From positions 1,302,001 to 1,366,000 of the forward strand of contig CAXXDU010000002.1 of assembly GCA_963667535.2 (NCBI GenBank): a stretch of 64,000 bases of DNA, given 5' to 3'. The DNA comes from UBA5614 sp963667535. GTDB lineage: Bacteria; Cloacimonadota; Cloacimonadia; Cloacimonadales; Cloacimonadaceae. The position numbers and the translations under genes were made by a program. Positions 16,218-25,592 of this stretch are shown here, one piece after another. The notes beneath the pieces were generated by a model, which saw nothing but the letters and a program-made list of their open reading frames with translations, made no database searches and was not told the origin of the DNA. Each line of letters starts with the position of its first letter. The first letter of the stretch is position 1.

Positions 16218-17633
16218 ATGCGTATTACGTTTTTGCTGATATTAATGATTACATTTACTGTCACTGTATTTGGAGTCAGTATCTATGATATACAATACAC
16301 TACTGTTCCCGGTAGCGGGAATTATCCGTCTCTTTTAACAGGGCAGAGTGTCTCTACAGAAGGTATTGTCACAGGAACAGGCTATACTGGTGGCAAGTAT
16401 GTAATTGCAGAGGGTTCCGGACAATGGAAAGCCATTTTTGTTAATGACCCTGCCAATACTCCTGCTGTAGGAGATAAAGTAGCAATTACTGGGACAGTTG
16501 CTGAAGTCAGTGGCTCGACAGAGATTAATACGATTACGTCATACAATGTTATTAGTACAGGCAACACTCTTCCCGCTGTAACACCAATCACATTAGGCAA
16601 TTTGTTATACAATACAGGTGAACCGTATGAGAGCGTCTTAATAAAAATATCTACTGTACGTGTTTCAGTTACACCTATTGGCGGACAATTTTCGGTTACA
16701 GATAATACATACAGCTGTTCTATCACAGACAACTTTTTTCCCCAACCGCACAATTGGAGCGGTATAGTTGTTGGTCAAATCTGGAATGAGATTAATGGTA
16801 TTATCAGTTATTCTTCAGGTCAATTCAAAGTAAACCCACGTTATGATAGTGATATGATACCTTTGGCAGATATTAATACTATTTCGATGAAAATAGACGA
16901 AATGGAAGCTAAAAAGGGAGATACAAAAGCTGTTAATGTTCGGGTTTCCAAACTAGAAGAAAGCTGGGGCATAATCAAGTATTCGTTTAAAGTAGGATTT
17001 AATAAAAGGATCCTGAGCTTTGTGGATGCAGACTTTAGCTCTACACTTACAGCTTCAATGCCTGATTTAGTTTTAGCAGCAAACGAAGACACAATAACAG
17101 TTACTTATCAGGGAACCAATCCTATCGTGTCTGCTGAAAATAATGGGATTTTGGTTAAACTATTGTTTCGTACAGTCTCATATGGCGAATCAGCTCTTGA
17201 CTTAACAAGAGGTATTTTTAACGACACGATTAATGTTTCACTACTCACTGATGGTAAGATTACCATACCAATAAAGAAAAGAATATCCTGGCTGAGTATC
17301 TGGAATGATAATTATAATAAAAAGAATATATTTAATCCATGGCTAGGGCAAAAGATTACAATTGAATACGGCGGACTTATACAAACCGGTGCTGTCTCTT
17401 GTAAGGCAATAATCAGGATTTATGATGTGCAGGGCAGATTGGTTGCAACACCAATAAATGAGAACATTGCCACCACGAATGGTATTGACTACTGTGTGTG
17501 GAATGGTCGTGACAGAAATGGTACTTTGTTGCCAATAGGTGTATATTACTGCCATCTTGAGATAATTGATCGCGTTAATGGCAAATCGGAAACAACAATT
17601 CAACCGATTGTCATAGCAGCTGAGTTAAAGTAA
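16218..17633 (+). CDS. Secreted protein: OB-like domain, cohesin-like domain and C-terminal module
   Basis: A 471-aa exported protein (signal peptide residues 1-19; TTAGGAGTATACT before the ATG). Residues 20-215 resemble the OB-fold/DUF5689-like region found beside secreted nucleases (VSTEGIVTGTGYTGGKYVIA, VGDKVAITGTVAEVSG). Residues 218-345 look cohesin-like (a beta-sandwich with KIDEMEAKKGDTKAVNVRVS). The end has the FlgD-type module (IRIYDVQGRLVATP, WNGRDRNGTLLPIGVYYCHL). No nuclease active site is present, so it is probably a binding or scaffold protein. Domain calls are by pattern only. Confidence 0.7.
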   Translation: MRITFLLILMITFTVTVFGVSIYDIQYTTVPGSGNYPSLLTGQSVSTEGIVTGTGYTGGKYVIAEGSGQWKAIFVNDPANTPAVGDKVAITGTVAEVSGSTEINTITSYNVISTGNTLPAVTPITLGNLLYNTGEPYESVLIKISTVRVSVTPIGGQFSVTDNTYSCSITDNFFPQPHNWSGIVVGQIWNEINGIISYSSGQFKVNPRYDSDMIPLADINTISMKIDEMEAKKGDTKAVNVRVSKLEESWGIIKYSFKVGFNKRILSFVDADFSSTLTASMPDLVLAANEDTITVTYQGTNPIVSAENNGILVKLLFRTVSYGESALDLTRGIFNDTINVSLLTDGKITIPIKKRISWLSIWNDNYNKKNIFNPWLGQKITIEYGGLIQTGAVSCKAIIRIYDVQGRLVATPINENIATTNGIDYCVWNGRDRNGTLLPIGVYYCHLEIIDRVNGKSETTIQPIVIAAELK

Positions 17634-17661
17634 TCAAAGTGTTATCAGAATTGAGGAATTT

Positions 17662-18513
17662 ATGAGAAAGATAATTATAGCAATCATATTGGTCGCAAAC
17701 GTAACTTTTTTATTAGCCGTTTTTAATGACTATCAACCTTCTGCTCGTGCCAGAGCAATGAGCAATGCTTATGTCGCCATTTCAGATGATGCTAACGGAG
17801 TTTTTTACAACCCTGCAGGTATTTCATTGGCTCCTATGAGCGCATCAATAGGTATGTCTCAATTGTATAACCAGGAATACACTGAACTAAAGACAGGCAG
17901 CATTGTTTATCCTTTACCAGACAAATATGGAACAATAGGTATAGGCGTTAAAATGTTTGATGTAGATTTCGAAGATAGTGCACTCATGTCCGAAAGTCAC
18001 ATTACTTTTGCACATGGTTTCAATCTCATGGCAGATATTCATTCATCTGTCAGGGTCGGATGGTCTGCCAATATGTACAATTTAGCGTTTGACGGCTACG
18101 GAAAGGATAGTGCTTTCGGGGTTAACATCGGAGCATTGGCAACAATGCACCAAAGAACTAAATTTGGTTTTGCAGTATCCAATCTTAATCAGCCTAAAGT
18201 CAGCAAAACAAACCAACACAGTCTTCCCCGCAAACTTTCTATGGGTATCTCGTATACTCCATATGACCAGGTTACTACAAGTATAGAAATGAAAAAAGAC
18301 TTCGCGGAAGACACTGAGTTTATGGGTGGAGTTGAATTAAAGTTATTTGAACCATTGTATATCAGAGCAGGCGTACATCAGAATCCTGCTACCTGGTCAG
18401 CAGGTGCTAGCTTCAGAATGGTAGGTGTTGTTGTTGACTATTCATTTACTCAACATACAGTTTTAGATGCCACACACTATTTCAATATTGGTTATGAGTT
18501 TGCTGGGAAATAA
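17662..18513 (+). CDS. PorV/PorQ-like outer-membrane protein
   Basis: A 283-aa outer-membrane beta-barrel protein with a signal peptide. The start of the mature region (SARARAMSNAYVAISDDANG then VFYNPAGI) is the hallmark of the PorV/PorQ/UPF0164 group related to FadL barrels. In type IX secretion, PorV ferries cargo carrying a C-terminal module, and this window encodes seven such cargos, one directly upstream. A T9SS shuttle role is therefore attractive but inferred; no other Por machinery gene is visible here. Confidence 0.78.
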   Translation: MRKIIIAIILVANVTFLLAVFNDYQPSARARAMSNAYVAISDDANGVFYNPAGISLAPMSASIGMSQLYNQEYTELKTGSIVYPLPDKYGTIGIGVKMFDVDFEDSALMSESHITFAHGFNLMADIHSSVRVGWSANMYNLAFDGYGKDSAFGVNIGALATMHQRTKFGFAVSNLNQPKVSKTNQHSLPRKLSMGISYTPYDQVTTSIEMKKDFAEDTEFMGGVELKLFEPLYIRAGVHQNPATWSAGASFRMVGVVVDYSFTQHTVLDATHYFNIGYEFAGK

Positions 18514-18514
18514 A

Positions 18515-18799
18515 ATGGCTGACAAAGGATTTAAACGATTTCTTCCATCATTTATCACAATTGCATTTGAATTGATGGAACATTGGAAAAGGGATTCTGC
18601 CCACAATAGTAATATCAAGAAACTAGATAAAACCAGTGAGCAGTTGGGAACTATAGAGCACATGCTTGTTCGTTTGGAAAAGAAGATTCAAACGAACAGA
18701 GAAATGGTGGATAAGCTTAAATCAGTTTTATTCATTAGTATGGCAACAAACTTGTTTTTACTGATTATTATATTCTTAAGGATTTTTGGGATTATATAA
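18515..18799 (+). CDS. Small coiled-coil protein with C-terminal membrane anchor
   Basis: Not recognised. The ATG at 18515 follows the preceding stop by one base, so the 94-aa form is preferred to the ATG at 18467, which lies inside the neighbour. The protein has an N-terminal basic segment (ADKGFKRFLP), a middle coiled coil with heptads (KKLDKTSEQLGTIEHMLVRL) and one C-terminal helix of about 23 hydrophobic residues. It faces a convergent gene that ends three bases downstream. Confidence 0.65.
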   Translation: MADKGFKRFLPSFITIAFELMEHWKRDSAHNSNIKKLDKTSEQLGTIEHMLVRLEKKIQTNREMVDKLKSVLFISMATNLFLLIIIFLRIFGII

Positions 18800-18801
18800 A
18801 G

Positions 18802-20610
18802 CTAAAACAGCAAGTTGACCGAGCAGGATATTCTCCAGTCTAATGCAGACAATGATTCACCTATAGGGTTAAGATTAATCTCTGCAATAGAGTTTTTGTT
18901 TAGCTGCCACATAGCAGACATTAATAGATTGTATTCTTTCCAATCACCCCAACTGTATTTTGGTGTTATCTGATAAATACCTATACCATATTGTTTCTGT
19001 AAAACACAACTGATTATCTGGCGTTCAACTTCTCCGTTAATCAGATAAACGTTACCATTCTTTGCACTGGTTTCATTCTTTTCCCAGGAGTAACGCAAAT
19101 CAATTCTTACCGCTTCATTGGTTCTTTTCCTGTAAGGCAACAGATACCACTTTGCCAGAGTTGATTTCGTAATCAATGGTGTAGAATCATATACTAAATG
19201 ATATGATGCCAGAATCTGCCTGTAAAACGTATCCTTTATACCGTTGAACGCATTATAATAGTAATTGTCATAATCTGCTCTGATTTGATATTCCTGCTGC
19301 ACGATAAAACAATCTCCCACTAATACATCACATCCTGGTTGCCACTGAAAACTGGTTATTGTATTGTTATTGGCTGACAGCCAGGCATTCAAAAACACTT
19401 CATCTTTGGTAGAGTATACTATCCAGTTGTTCAATCTTATTCTATCTTTCCAAAATGCAGTCCAGCCTAGTTTGAAGACCTCATTCAGGTAATCGTTGTC
19501 AAGTTTGTGCTCAGCATCAGGATAATCAGTTCTCCTCAATTCAATAGTATAATCAGCAATCAACGAATCATATGGACTATACTCCCATCCAAGGTTTAAA
19601 TTCGTATAACGTACATCAATAATTCGTGTATTGTCAACAAAAGAAAGATCCTTGAGATAGTAATTATGTGAGTTATTAGACTGTAATGTGACATTATCTG
19701 TTAGCAAGTACTTGATTCTAAGCTGAGCGACATTATTGTAATCACCAGTATTTCGTGTTTTGTTAATTTTATGTCGATAATAATGTAAGGAATACTGTTC
19801 TGAAAGCTGGCAATCAAGTCTTTCTCCTAAAGGCAATGCGATGTTCACATTTGTATCGAGATTTCTTTTAAATTGTTTGTCGTTATTATTATAATAGCTA
19901 TTGATGTTCGTAGAATCAGGATTTTCCAAAACATAGAGGTCTTCATTTCTAGAGGAAGCGCTAATCAAAGCGTTTAATACAAAAGCGTTTGTTTCGACAT
20001 TTGTTGACAGCATAGCAGCGACTTGCTGATATTCTTCCCAATCCAGATGCTTGTTCTCCCAATCTCCAGAAATGAGTAAACTGTTTGACTGACCACCAAT
20101 AAGATAACGAGCACTGACTTTTTCCTGCAGTCCCTGGCTAATAAACTTGTGTTGTTCACAATAACGATCCTGTTCCTGCCGGTAATATGCGGTATAACTG
20201 GAAGATAAACTTAAGCTATCAAATGGGGTAATCTGAAAGCCGTATCCAAAGAAGCCGGTTTTGTTACTATACGGTTTGAGTTCACTTTCAAGATTACTAT
20301 GGTCATAAAGGTATTCATAACCAGTCTGAAAATCATGTCTGATTATGGAATTGACATTAGAAAATTTTAGATTCAAATTACTATTTCTACTAGTTTGATT
20401 AAAATCCAGTCTTTTATCTTCCAGAGTATTGCCATTTATTAGCAATTGCCATTTGTCAAACGGAGTTAGGGAATAATTTGTAGATTGCTGGGACTTTTGT
20501 TGTTTCAGGCTATTGAAGAAATATAAGCTAAAGTTACTATTCTGTGCGGAGCTTATGGCTGGATATATCAAAAGCACAATCAGCCAAATGCACAAATTCG
20601 CTTTCTTCAA
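18802..20610 (-). CDS. Exported beta-rich envelope protein, function unknown
   Basis: A 602-aa protein from a TTG start at 20610: AGAGGAG lies seven bases upstream and the signal peptide (KKANLCIWLIVLLIYPAISS, then AQ) follows immediately. An in-frame ATG at 20688 would add 26 non-signal residues. The body alternates hydrophobic and polar residues, with dozens of Tyr/Asn-rich strands and aromatic ends, and finishes in SCSVNLLF with a terminal Phe, as in outer-membrane barrels of about 24 or more strands. Its first 74 bases overlap the end of rsmA in another frame. No family is recognised. Confidence 0.72.
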   Translation of the reverse strand: MKKANLCIWLIVLLIYPAISSAQNSNFSLYFFNSLKQQKSQQSTNYSLTPFDKWQLLINGNTLEDKRLDFNQTSRNSNLNLKFSNVNSIIRHDFQTGYEYLYDHSNLESELKPYSNKTGFFGYGFQITPFDSLSLSSSYTAYYRQEQDRYCEQHKFISQGLQEKVSARYLIGGQSNSLLISGDWENKHLDWEEYQQVAAMLSTNVETNAFVLNALISASSRNEDLYVLENPDSTNINSYYNNNDKQFKRNLDTNVNIALPLGERLDCQLSEQYSLHYYRHKINKTRNTGDYNNVAQLRIKYLLTDNVTLQSNNSHNYYLKDLSFVDNTRIIDVRYTNLNLGWEYSPYDSLIADYTIELRRTDYPDAEHKLDNDYLNEVFKLGWTAFWKDRIRLNNWIVYSTKDEVFLNAWLSANNNTITSFQWQPGCDVLVGDCFIVQQEYQIRADYDNYYYNAFNGIKDTFYRQILASYHLVYDSTPLITKSTLAKWYLLPYRKRTNEAVRIDLRYSWEKNETSAKNGNVYLINGEVERQIISCVLQKQYGIGIYQITPKYSWGDWKEYNLLMSAMWQLNKNSIAEINLNPIGESLSALDWRISCSVNLLF

Positions 20611-21361
20611 TCGTTTCTCCTCTCCGGTTAAAATCAATTCCGCTATTCCTTTCCAGTCTAAGCAAATCCTCTGAGTTAAATATGGCACGCATATTGTTTC
20701 TCAGGGTCTTACGTCTTTGACTAAAAGCTTTATTGATGATAAGTCTATAAGTGTCAAGTGATTTAAGTACGGGTTTATCTAATCTCGGCTGGAGCATGAC
20801 AACAGCAGAATTAACCTTGGGTGGCGGTTGAAATGCTTCAGGTGGAACGCTGAACAATAACCGGGTGTCAAAGGCATATTTTAGCTTGAGAGTCATTACT
20901 CCATAAGCCTTGCAGCCTGGTTTAGCCGTTAGCCGTTCTGCAACTTCCTTCTGAATCATGATGATTATTCTTGAGAACCACTTCTCGTTTTCTTCCAGAG
21001 CATACAAAACCGGTGATGTTATCTGATACGGTAGGTTTGATACCAGTTTTATTCTTTGTTGACTAGCCTCAGCTTTCTCAGAAAGAAGTTTATGCCAGTT
21101 TATAGCAAGGATATCTCTGTTTATCAGATTCACTTTGGTTCCGTATTTGTTGGAAAGAAGATCAAATAATCTGTTATCAATTTCAAATGCAGTCAAGTCA
21201 TCGGTCAATTCAAGGATTCTTTCGGTTAATACTCCCTGACCCGGTCCTATTTCCCAGATGGGTTCATGAATTCTTATTTCAGCAGCTTGAACAATTTTAT
21301 CGGCTATAATATCATCTTTAAGGAAATGCTGACCGAATTGCTTTAGCGGCTTGATTGACAA
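20537..21361 (-). CDS. rsmA: 16S rRNA (adenine1518-N6/1519-N6)-dimethyltransferase
   Basis: Dimethylates two adjacent adenines in the 3' hairpin of 16S rRNA during 30S maturation. The 274 aa start with QFGQHFLKDD. The SAM-binding motif is WEIGPGQGVLTERILE near residue 36, then FEIDNRL near residue 75. The catalytic motif is SNLPYQITSPVLY near residue 108 and the C-terminal domain has FSQRRKTLRNNMRAIF near residue 214. Length is typical. Its 3' end overlaps the envelope-protein gene. Confidence 0.95.
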   Translation of the reverse strand: MSIKPLKQFGQHFLKDDIIADKIVQAAEIRIHEPIWEIGPGQGVLTERILELTDDLTAFEIDNRLFDLLSNKYGTKVNLINRDILAINWHKLLSEKAEASQQRIKLVSNLPYQITSPVLYALEENEKWFSRIIIMIQKEVAERLTAKPGCKAYGVMTLKLKYAFDTRLLFSVPPEAFQPPPKVNSAVVMLQPRLDKPVLKSLDTYRLIINKAFSQRRKTLRNNMRAIFNSEDLLRLERNSGIDFNRRGETIEESEFVHLADCAFDISSHKLRTE

Positions 21362-21370
21362 GGGATATCC

Positions 21371-22756
21371 TTAATGCAAGACAAGTATCGGACGGATTTG
21401 GTGTTCTGTTTTGCTGGAAAATCTAATATAATAAATGCCTGACGGGCATAATTGTCCGGAAATATCTTTTCCATCCCAGTCCGTTGTTTGTTTCTCAGCA
21501 TTCATTCTTTTGATAAGTCTGCCTTTACTGTTAAAAATGCTTATATCCGTACTAGTCATTGTCTGAATTGATAAATTATGCTTCGATATATTTACCGGGT
21601 TGGGATAAATTCTCACTTCGGGCTTTGGCTGGATATCTTCATCAACAGAAGTTGGAGAGATATTGAAGGAAGCCAGAGCCGTAGGTGCATTAGCCGGATA
21701 ATATCCTGTATAGTTTGTTACTGTACGCGCCTGTACATAATAACTAACTATAACAGGTACAGACTGAGCAGGAATGGTTGCTCTATAGGTTGTTCCGCTT
21801 AATAGATTCATTAAAACTGGGTTAAAGCCACCACTTACTTTCCAGTATAAGTAAACAAAGCTCAAGCTTGTAGATGACTGAATATTTATCCTGACTTCGA
21901 TTGGTTGATTAGTTTGCGGCTGAGTAGGCACAATAACGGGGGAAGTGAAACTAACATCGGATGAGTTCTGCTGAGCAAGCCATTGCACAACATTTACTCC
22001 AAATTGTGCGTTATCATAGTCATTCCAGCCATCATATAGTTCGTTGCCGGAATTTCCGGTTCCATCATCAAAAGGTGAACTGTCACCATAAGCAGCTACT
22101 CTGCCAAGTCCGGAAGTATTTGTTACCAGACCCTCTTCATTCATATTTCTCAGCCAAATCCTTGTTAAAGCGCTTCCGGAAGGGGTTATGCTGCATCCTG
22201 CATACATACCTACTTGTGAAAGTCCATTTGTGAGTTGCGTTGCAGGATTTTCAAACAAGGCTGTCGGATCTGCATATAGGCTATTGGCATCAAAGCTGAT
22301 GCCAAAATTAATCTGAGTACTAAGTGATTCGTTATACACTCTTCTGGAATCCCATCCATTGTTATTCCGGTCGCTGCCGTCGTGGTCAGCTATAAGGAAA
22401 AGTCCTCCGCCATTCTGTACAAAACTTAGTAAGACTGCCTTCTCATTGGAAGTAAATGGATTTTGTGCTTCAGGGATGACCAATACTTTTACATTTGTCA
22501 GCATAGATGAAGTTATAGTACTTCCGGTTAGAGTTGTGGTCGTATAGCCCAGGTTTCTTAAAGCAACTCCAAATTCGGAATAAGCGCCTGTCCAGTTTGG
22601 TGAGGAACCGATTGTCCAGTCTGCATTGCCGGCAGTCTCTGCTTTAGTAAGGTCAAAAGCTACAGTTATAGCGCTTATTGTATATGTTTGAAGCATAATA
22701 ATACATGCTATGATTGCAACCATAAAGATACGGATTTGATTGGTGGTTTTACTCAT
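21371..22756 (-). CDS. Secreted protein with GATase/DUF4350-like domain and C-terminal module
   Basis: A 461-aa secreted protein. I chose the ATG at 22756 (MSKTTNQIRIF); an upstream TTG at 22768 has no spacing from the AGGA site. Residues 28-265 resemble the Rossmann-like class used by DUF4350 and related amidotransferase-fold domains (VKVLVIPEAQNPF, FVQNGGGLFLIADHDGSD, RVAAYGDSSPFDDG). They are followed by an Ig-like domain and the FlgD-type module (IYPNPVNISKHN, ISIFNSKGRLIKRM, SGIYYIRF). The catalytic Cys of true amidotransferases is not seen. It lies ten bases from rsmA on the same strand. Confidence 0.7.
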   Translation of the reverse strand: MSKTTNQIRIFMVAIIACIIMLQTYTISAITVAFDLTKAETAGNADWTIGSSPNWTGAYSEFGVALRNLGYTTTTLTGSTITSSMLTNVKVLVIPEAQNPFTSNEKAVLLSFVQNGGGLFLIADHDGSDRNNNGWDSRRVYNESLSTQINFGISFDANSLYADPTALFENPATQLTNGLSQVGMYAGCSITPSGSALTRIWLRNMNEEGLVTNTSGLGRVAAYGDSSPFDDGTGNSGNELYDGWNDYDNAQFGVNVVQWLAQQNSSDVSFTSPVIVPTQPQTNQPIEVRINIQSSTSLSFVYLYWKVSGGFNPVLMNLLSGTTYRATIPAQSVPVIVSYYVQARTVTNYTGYYPANAPTALASFNISPTSVDEDIQPKPEVRIYPNPVNISKHNLSIQTMTSTDISIFNSKGRLIKRMNAEKQTTDWDGKDISGQLCPSGIYYIRFSSKTEHQIRPILVLH

Positions 22757-22820
22757 CTTAAAAAACAATCCTGAAATCGCACAGATGTGTTTGTTGTGTA
22801 CGGTTTCAGGATTAAACTGA

Positions 22821-22997
22821 TTATGCAGCTAATGTTTCAGGATTAACGCTTTTGCAAGCCTTGCAAACTTTGTGTGTTTTATCGCCGGCTTTAACTTCAT
22901 GAGTTATTTTGACACCAGTACGGTGACATACGGGGCATTCCCCTCTGCCGTGATTTGGAAGACTGCGGATTCCTTTTCCACGATGATTTTTAGCCAT
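22821..22997 (-). CDS. Small zinc-ribbon protein, 58 aa
   Basis: A compact gene with an excellent ribosome site (AAGGAGCATAAAATG). The protein begins MAKNHRGKGIRSLPNHGRG and has a four-cysteine ribbon, CPVCH (about residues 24-28) and CKACK (about residues 46-50). It is strongly basic. This could be a ribosome-associated or nucleic-acid-binding protein; the layout is reminiscent of small ribosomal proteins such as L32 but lacks the usual L32 start. It lies 53 bases past the 3' side of nothing coding and just upstream of the - strand secreted-protein gene. Confidence 0.8.
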   Translation of the reverse strand: MAKNHRGKGIRSLPNHGRGECPVCHRTGVKITHEVKAGDKTHKVCKACKSVNPETLAA

Positions 22998-23186
22998 TTT
23001 ATGCTCCTTAATGTCTAACTTAATTCTATTTCTTACAATTCTATGCGCAATTTTGTGGCGAGGCTGATATAGTCAATGGAATTCTATCATTCCCTGCTAT
23101 TCTGCTGGATATAATGTATTTTGATTGACAGATTTTTCCTGTAGATTTCCATATTCATATCTGTTGAATATTTACTTGGAGTTATC

Positions 23187-25430
23187 ATGAAACATATTCT
23201 TTGTATCATTTGTTTTACTCTGTATGCTTTATTCTGTTTCGCTTTACCAAGAGGCACCACCCAGCAAGAGTTTCCACCGGATGCTCAGGTGGTTGGACAG
23301 GCTGAACCATATTATCCTGCTCCATCTTTAATCACTGATTCTCCTCAGGGCAATCTTAACAGAGATGAATGGATTGCTGTTGATTCTCTGCATCTGAATA
23401 CCATCATTAGGGCCGGTAAGCAGTTTGGGATGTGGTTTAATGGCGAGGGTGGTTATACAATGCAGTTGTGGTATAACGACTATTTAACCCCTGCCGCTCA
23501 GACTGCAATTGATAAATCTCCTGTTTGGATCAGAGCTGATTTGGATAATGTTTTGAGACAATTGAGTTCAGAGAAGCAAGCTGTCTGGTCAGCTATTATC
23601 AATGATGCAGTTGATCCTTTTATTGATGAAATAGCCTTTTCAGTTGCTAATTCATCGGTTCAGTATCTGGCATCCAATTACTCTGACCCATCTCTTTTTG
23701 TGGAAAATGCTCAGCAACTATACAGTATTGATGCAGAGCTTTCTTATGTTCAGATTGTAAATCATGGAACTTCTGAAACAGATCCTGATTATTATTCCAC
23801 GACTTCCTATTTTAAAACCACAGCAGACAGTCAGATAGTGCAGGTTGAAGTCCCCCGCGATATTTATTACTGGTATATTGTGCATCCCAAAATTACTGAT
23901 GAAATCCCAGCATATATTGATCCATCCATTGTGGAAAGTAACACCAACCACTCCAACAATATCATGATTTCACCTGAGGGTAAATTCTGGCGCAGCTATC
24001 TGTATAATGTTCAGGAAGAGGCTTATCCATCTCTGAGAGATACATTGATGGAATGCCAGACAGCTTTTAATCGCAATGGCAACGTCAATGATGCCATCAG
24101 AGCCATCCAATGGTGGATAAATCACACAATGAGCTTTACCAGCAACAGTGAACGCCCCCATCAGCCTGTGCGAATATATCGCAAGCATATCGGACGTTGC
24201 GGTGAATATGCAGATTATACGACTGCTGTGAGCAGAATTGCCCTGATTCCCTGCACGAGTATATTATCTGCCTCAACCGACCATACCTGGAATGAATTCT
24301 GGGAAGACGGCTGGGTACAATGGGAACCGGTTAACGGCTATATCAATACTCCTCTTGTTTACGAAGATGGTTGGGGAAAAGTCTTTGGCACAGTCTTTGA
24401 AATTCGCAGTGATGGCTATCTCACATCCGTTACAGACAGATACTCAACAGGATTGGCATCGATAACTATAGCAGTTAAAGATAGCACTAATAATCCTATT
24501 GATGGCGCACGGGTCATCCTGGCAATCTATGAAGCAGGTATCAAGTTTGATATGATTGGTTTTACTGATAACAACGGAATAGTTGTCTTTCCCGTAGGAG
24601 AAAACCGACACTACTATGCCAGAGTCGAATCCTCTGTCGGCATTTATCCCACGAACCCCGGAACTTATTTATCACTTGTTGATAATTCTGTCTCAGGAGA
24701 ACAATATGCATATCAAATGGTTCTAAATCAACCCAAACCAGTCCCCGAAATTACCCAGATTCCTGTTCCAACCGGTAATACCGGTGATAGGCGTGTAGCC
24801 ATAGAGTTTAATACTCCTAAGCAGGTTTTGTATGGTAAAGTTACCTGGGATGATTTGTCTTCAAATGGCTCGCAACCGTATTTCTATAATCAAATTGACA
24901 CCCCGGGGAAAGTTAATTTGCTCATGACAGATGCAGATAATTACTTATTCTACAGTATTGGTCATGCCGGCGAAGCATTTAATGTTATGACTAATGTCCA
25001 AAACGGTTCAGTTCAGTTTAATATACCTACAGATAGTAACTGGTATGCTTTTTTAGATAACAGCAGCCAGGTTGCAAACTCACAGTTAGTGTCTGGAGTT
25101 ATGCTCTATGAACGATACGGGGTTTCCAATGATGATCAGGTAATTCCCTCAGCGAATCTTGCCCTTTATCCAAATTATCCCAATCCTTTCGGAACTGATA
25201 CAAACATCAGATACAACCTCCCCAAAGCCACTAAGGCGAAGCTCACAATATACAATATCAAAGGGCAGAAAGTAAAAGAACTCACTAATTCTCAGCAGAA
25301 ATCAGGCATTAATAGTATTAACTGGAATGGTAGGGATGATAACGATAAACAAGTCAGCAATGGAATCTACTATTATCAGCTTAATAGCGAAGGAAAGAAC
25401 ATCACTCATAAGATGTTATTAATAAAATAA
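23187..25430 (+). CDS. Secreted transglutaminase-like protein with C-terminal module
   Basis: A 747-aa exported protein (signal peptide to about residue 19). A transglutaminase-like papain-fold domain occupies residues 300-400. The catalytic Cys is in HIGRCGEYADYTTA near residue 335 and the His in STDHTWNEFW near residue 366, followed by WVQWEPVNGY with a possible acidic partner. A carboxypeptidase-regulatory-like Ig domain follows (residues 425-480, AVKDSTNNPIDGARVILAI). The C-terminus is FlgD-type (YPNYPNPFGTDTNIRYN, LTIYNIKGQKVKEL, GIYYYQLN). Probably a cell-surface peptidase or cross-linker; substrate unknown. Confidence 0.83.
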   Translation: MKHILCIICFTLYALFCFALPRGTTQQEFPPDAQVVGQAEPYYPAPSLITDSPQGNLNRDEWIAVDSLHLNTIIRAGKQFGMWFNGEGGYTMQLWYNDYLTPAAQTAIDKSPVWIRADLDNVLRQLSSEKQAVWSAIINDAVDPFIDEIAFSVANSSVQYLASNYSDPSLFVENAQQLYSIDAELSYVQIVNHGTSETDPDYYSTTSYFKTTADSQIVQVEVPRDIYYWYIVHPKITDEIPAYIDPSIVESNTNHSNNIMISPEGKFWRSYLYNVQEEAYPSLRDTLMECQTAFNRNGNVNDAIRAIQWWINHTMSFTSNSERPHQPVRIYRKHIGRCGEYADYTTAVSRIALIPCTSILSASTDHTWNEFWEDGWVQWEPVNGYINTPLVYEDGWGKVFGTVFEIRSDGYLTSVTDRYSTGLASITIAVKDSTNNPIDGARVILAIYEAGIKFDMIGFTDNNGIVVFPVGENRHYYARVESSVGIYPTNPGTYLSLVDNSVSGEQYAYQMVLNQPKPVPEITQIPVPTGNTGDRRVAIEFNTPKQVLYGKVTWDDLSSNGSQPYFYNQIDTPGKVNLLMTDADNYLFYSIGHAGEAFNVMTNVQNGSVQFNIPTDSNWYAFLDNSSQVANSQLVSGVMLYERYGVSNDDQVIPSANLALYPNYPNPFGTDTNIRYNLPKATKAKLTIYNIKGQKVKELTNSQQKSGINSINWNGRDDNDKQVSNGIYYYQLNSEGKNITHKMLLIK

Positions 25431-25457
25431 ATACCTTATCATCAAGTATCTATAAAA

Positions 25458-25490
25458 AAAGAACCGCCTCTATCTGGGGGGCGGTTCTTT
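25458..25490. terminator. Bidirectional terminator between convergent genes
   Basis: AAAGAACCGCC (25458-25468 region) pairs with GGCGGTTCTTT (25480-25490). The hairpin has A-rich left and T-rich right flanks, so it can end both the + strand transglutaminase-like gene and the - strand dCache gene. Confidence 0.9.
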
Positions 25491-25592
25491 TTATAGAACG
25501 CGTAAAGACTATTTCACTATTTGCGTACTTTTCTTATCTTCTGAGGAATCTTATCCATTGGGATTTGTTCCAGTCGTAGAATTGTCTGAGTG

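Noticed and set aside
20611..20688. N-terminal extension of the 18802-20610 gene to the ATG at 20688
   Set aside because: The extra 26 residues are not signal-like and overlap rsmA; the TTG at 20610 has a proper ribosome site and starts a signal peptide.
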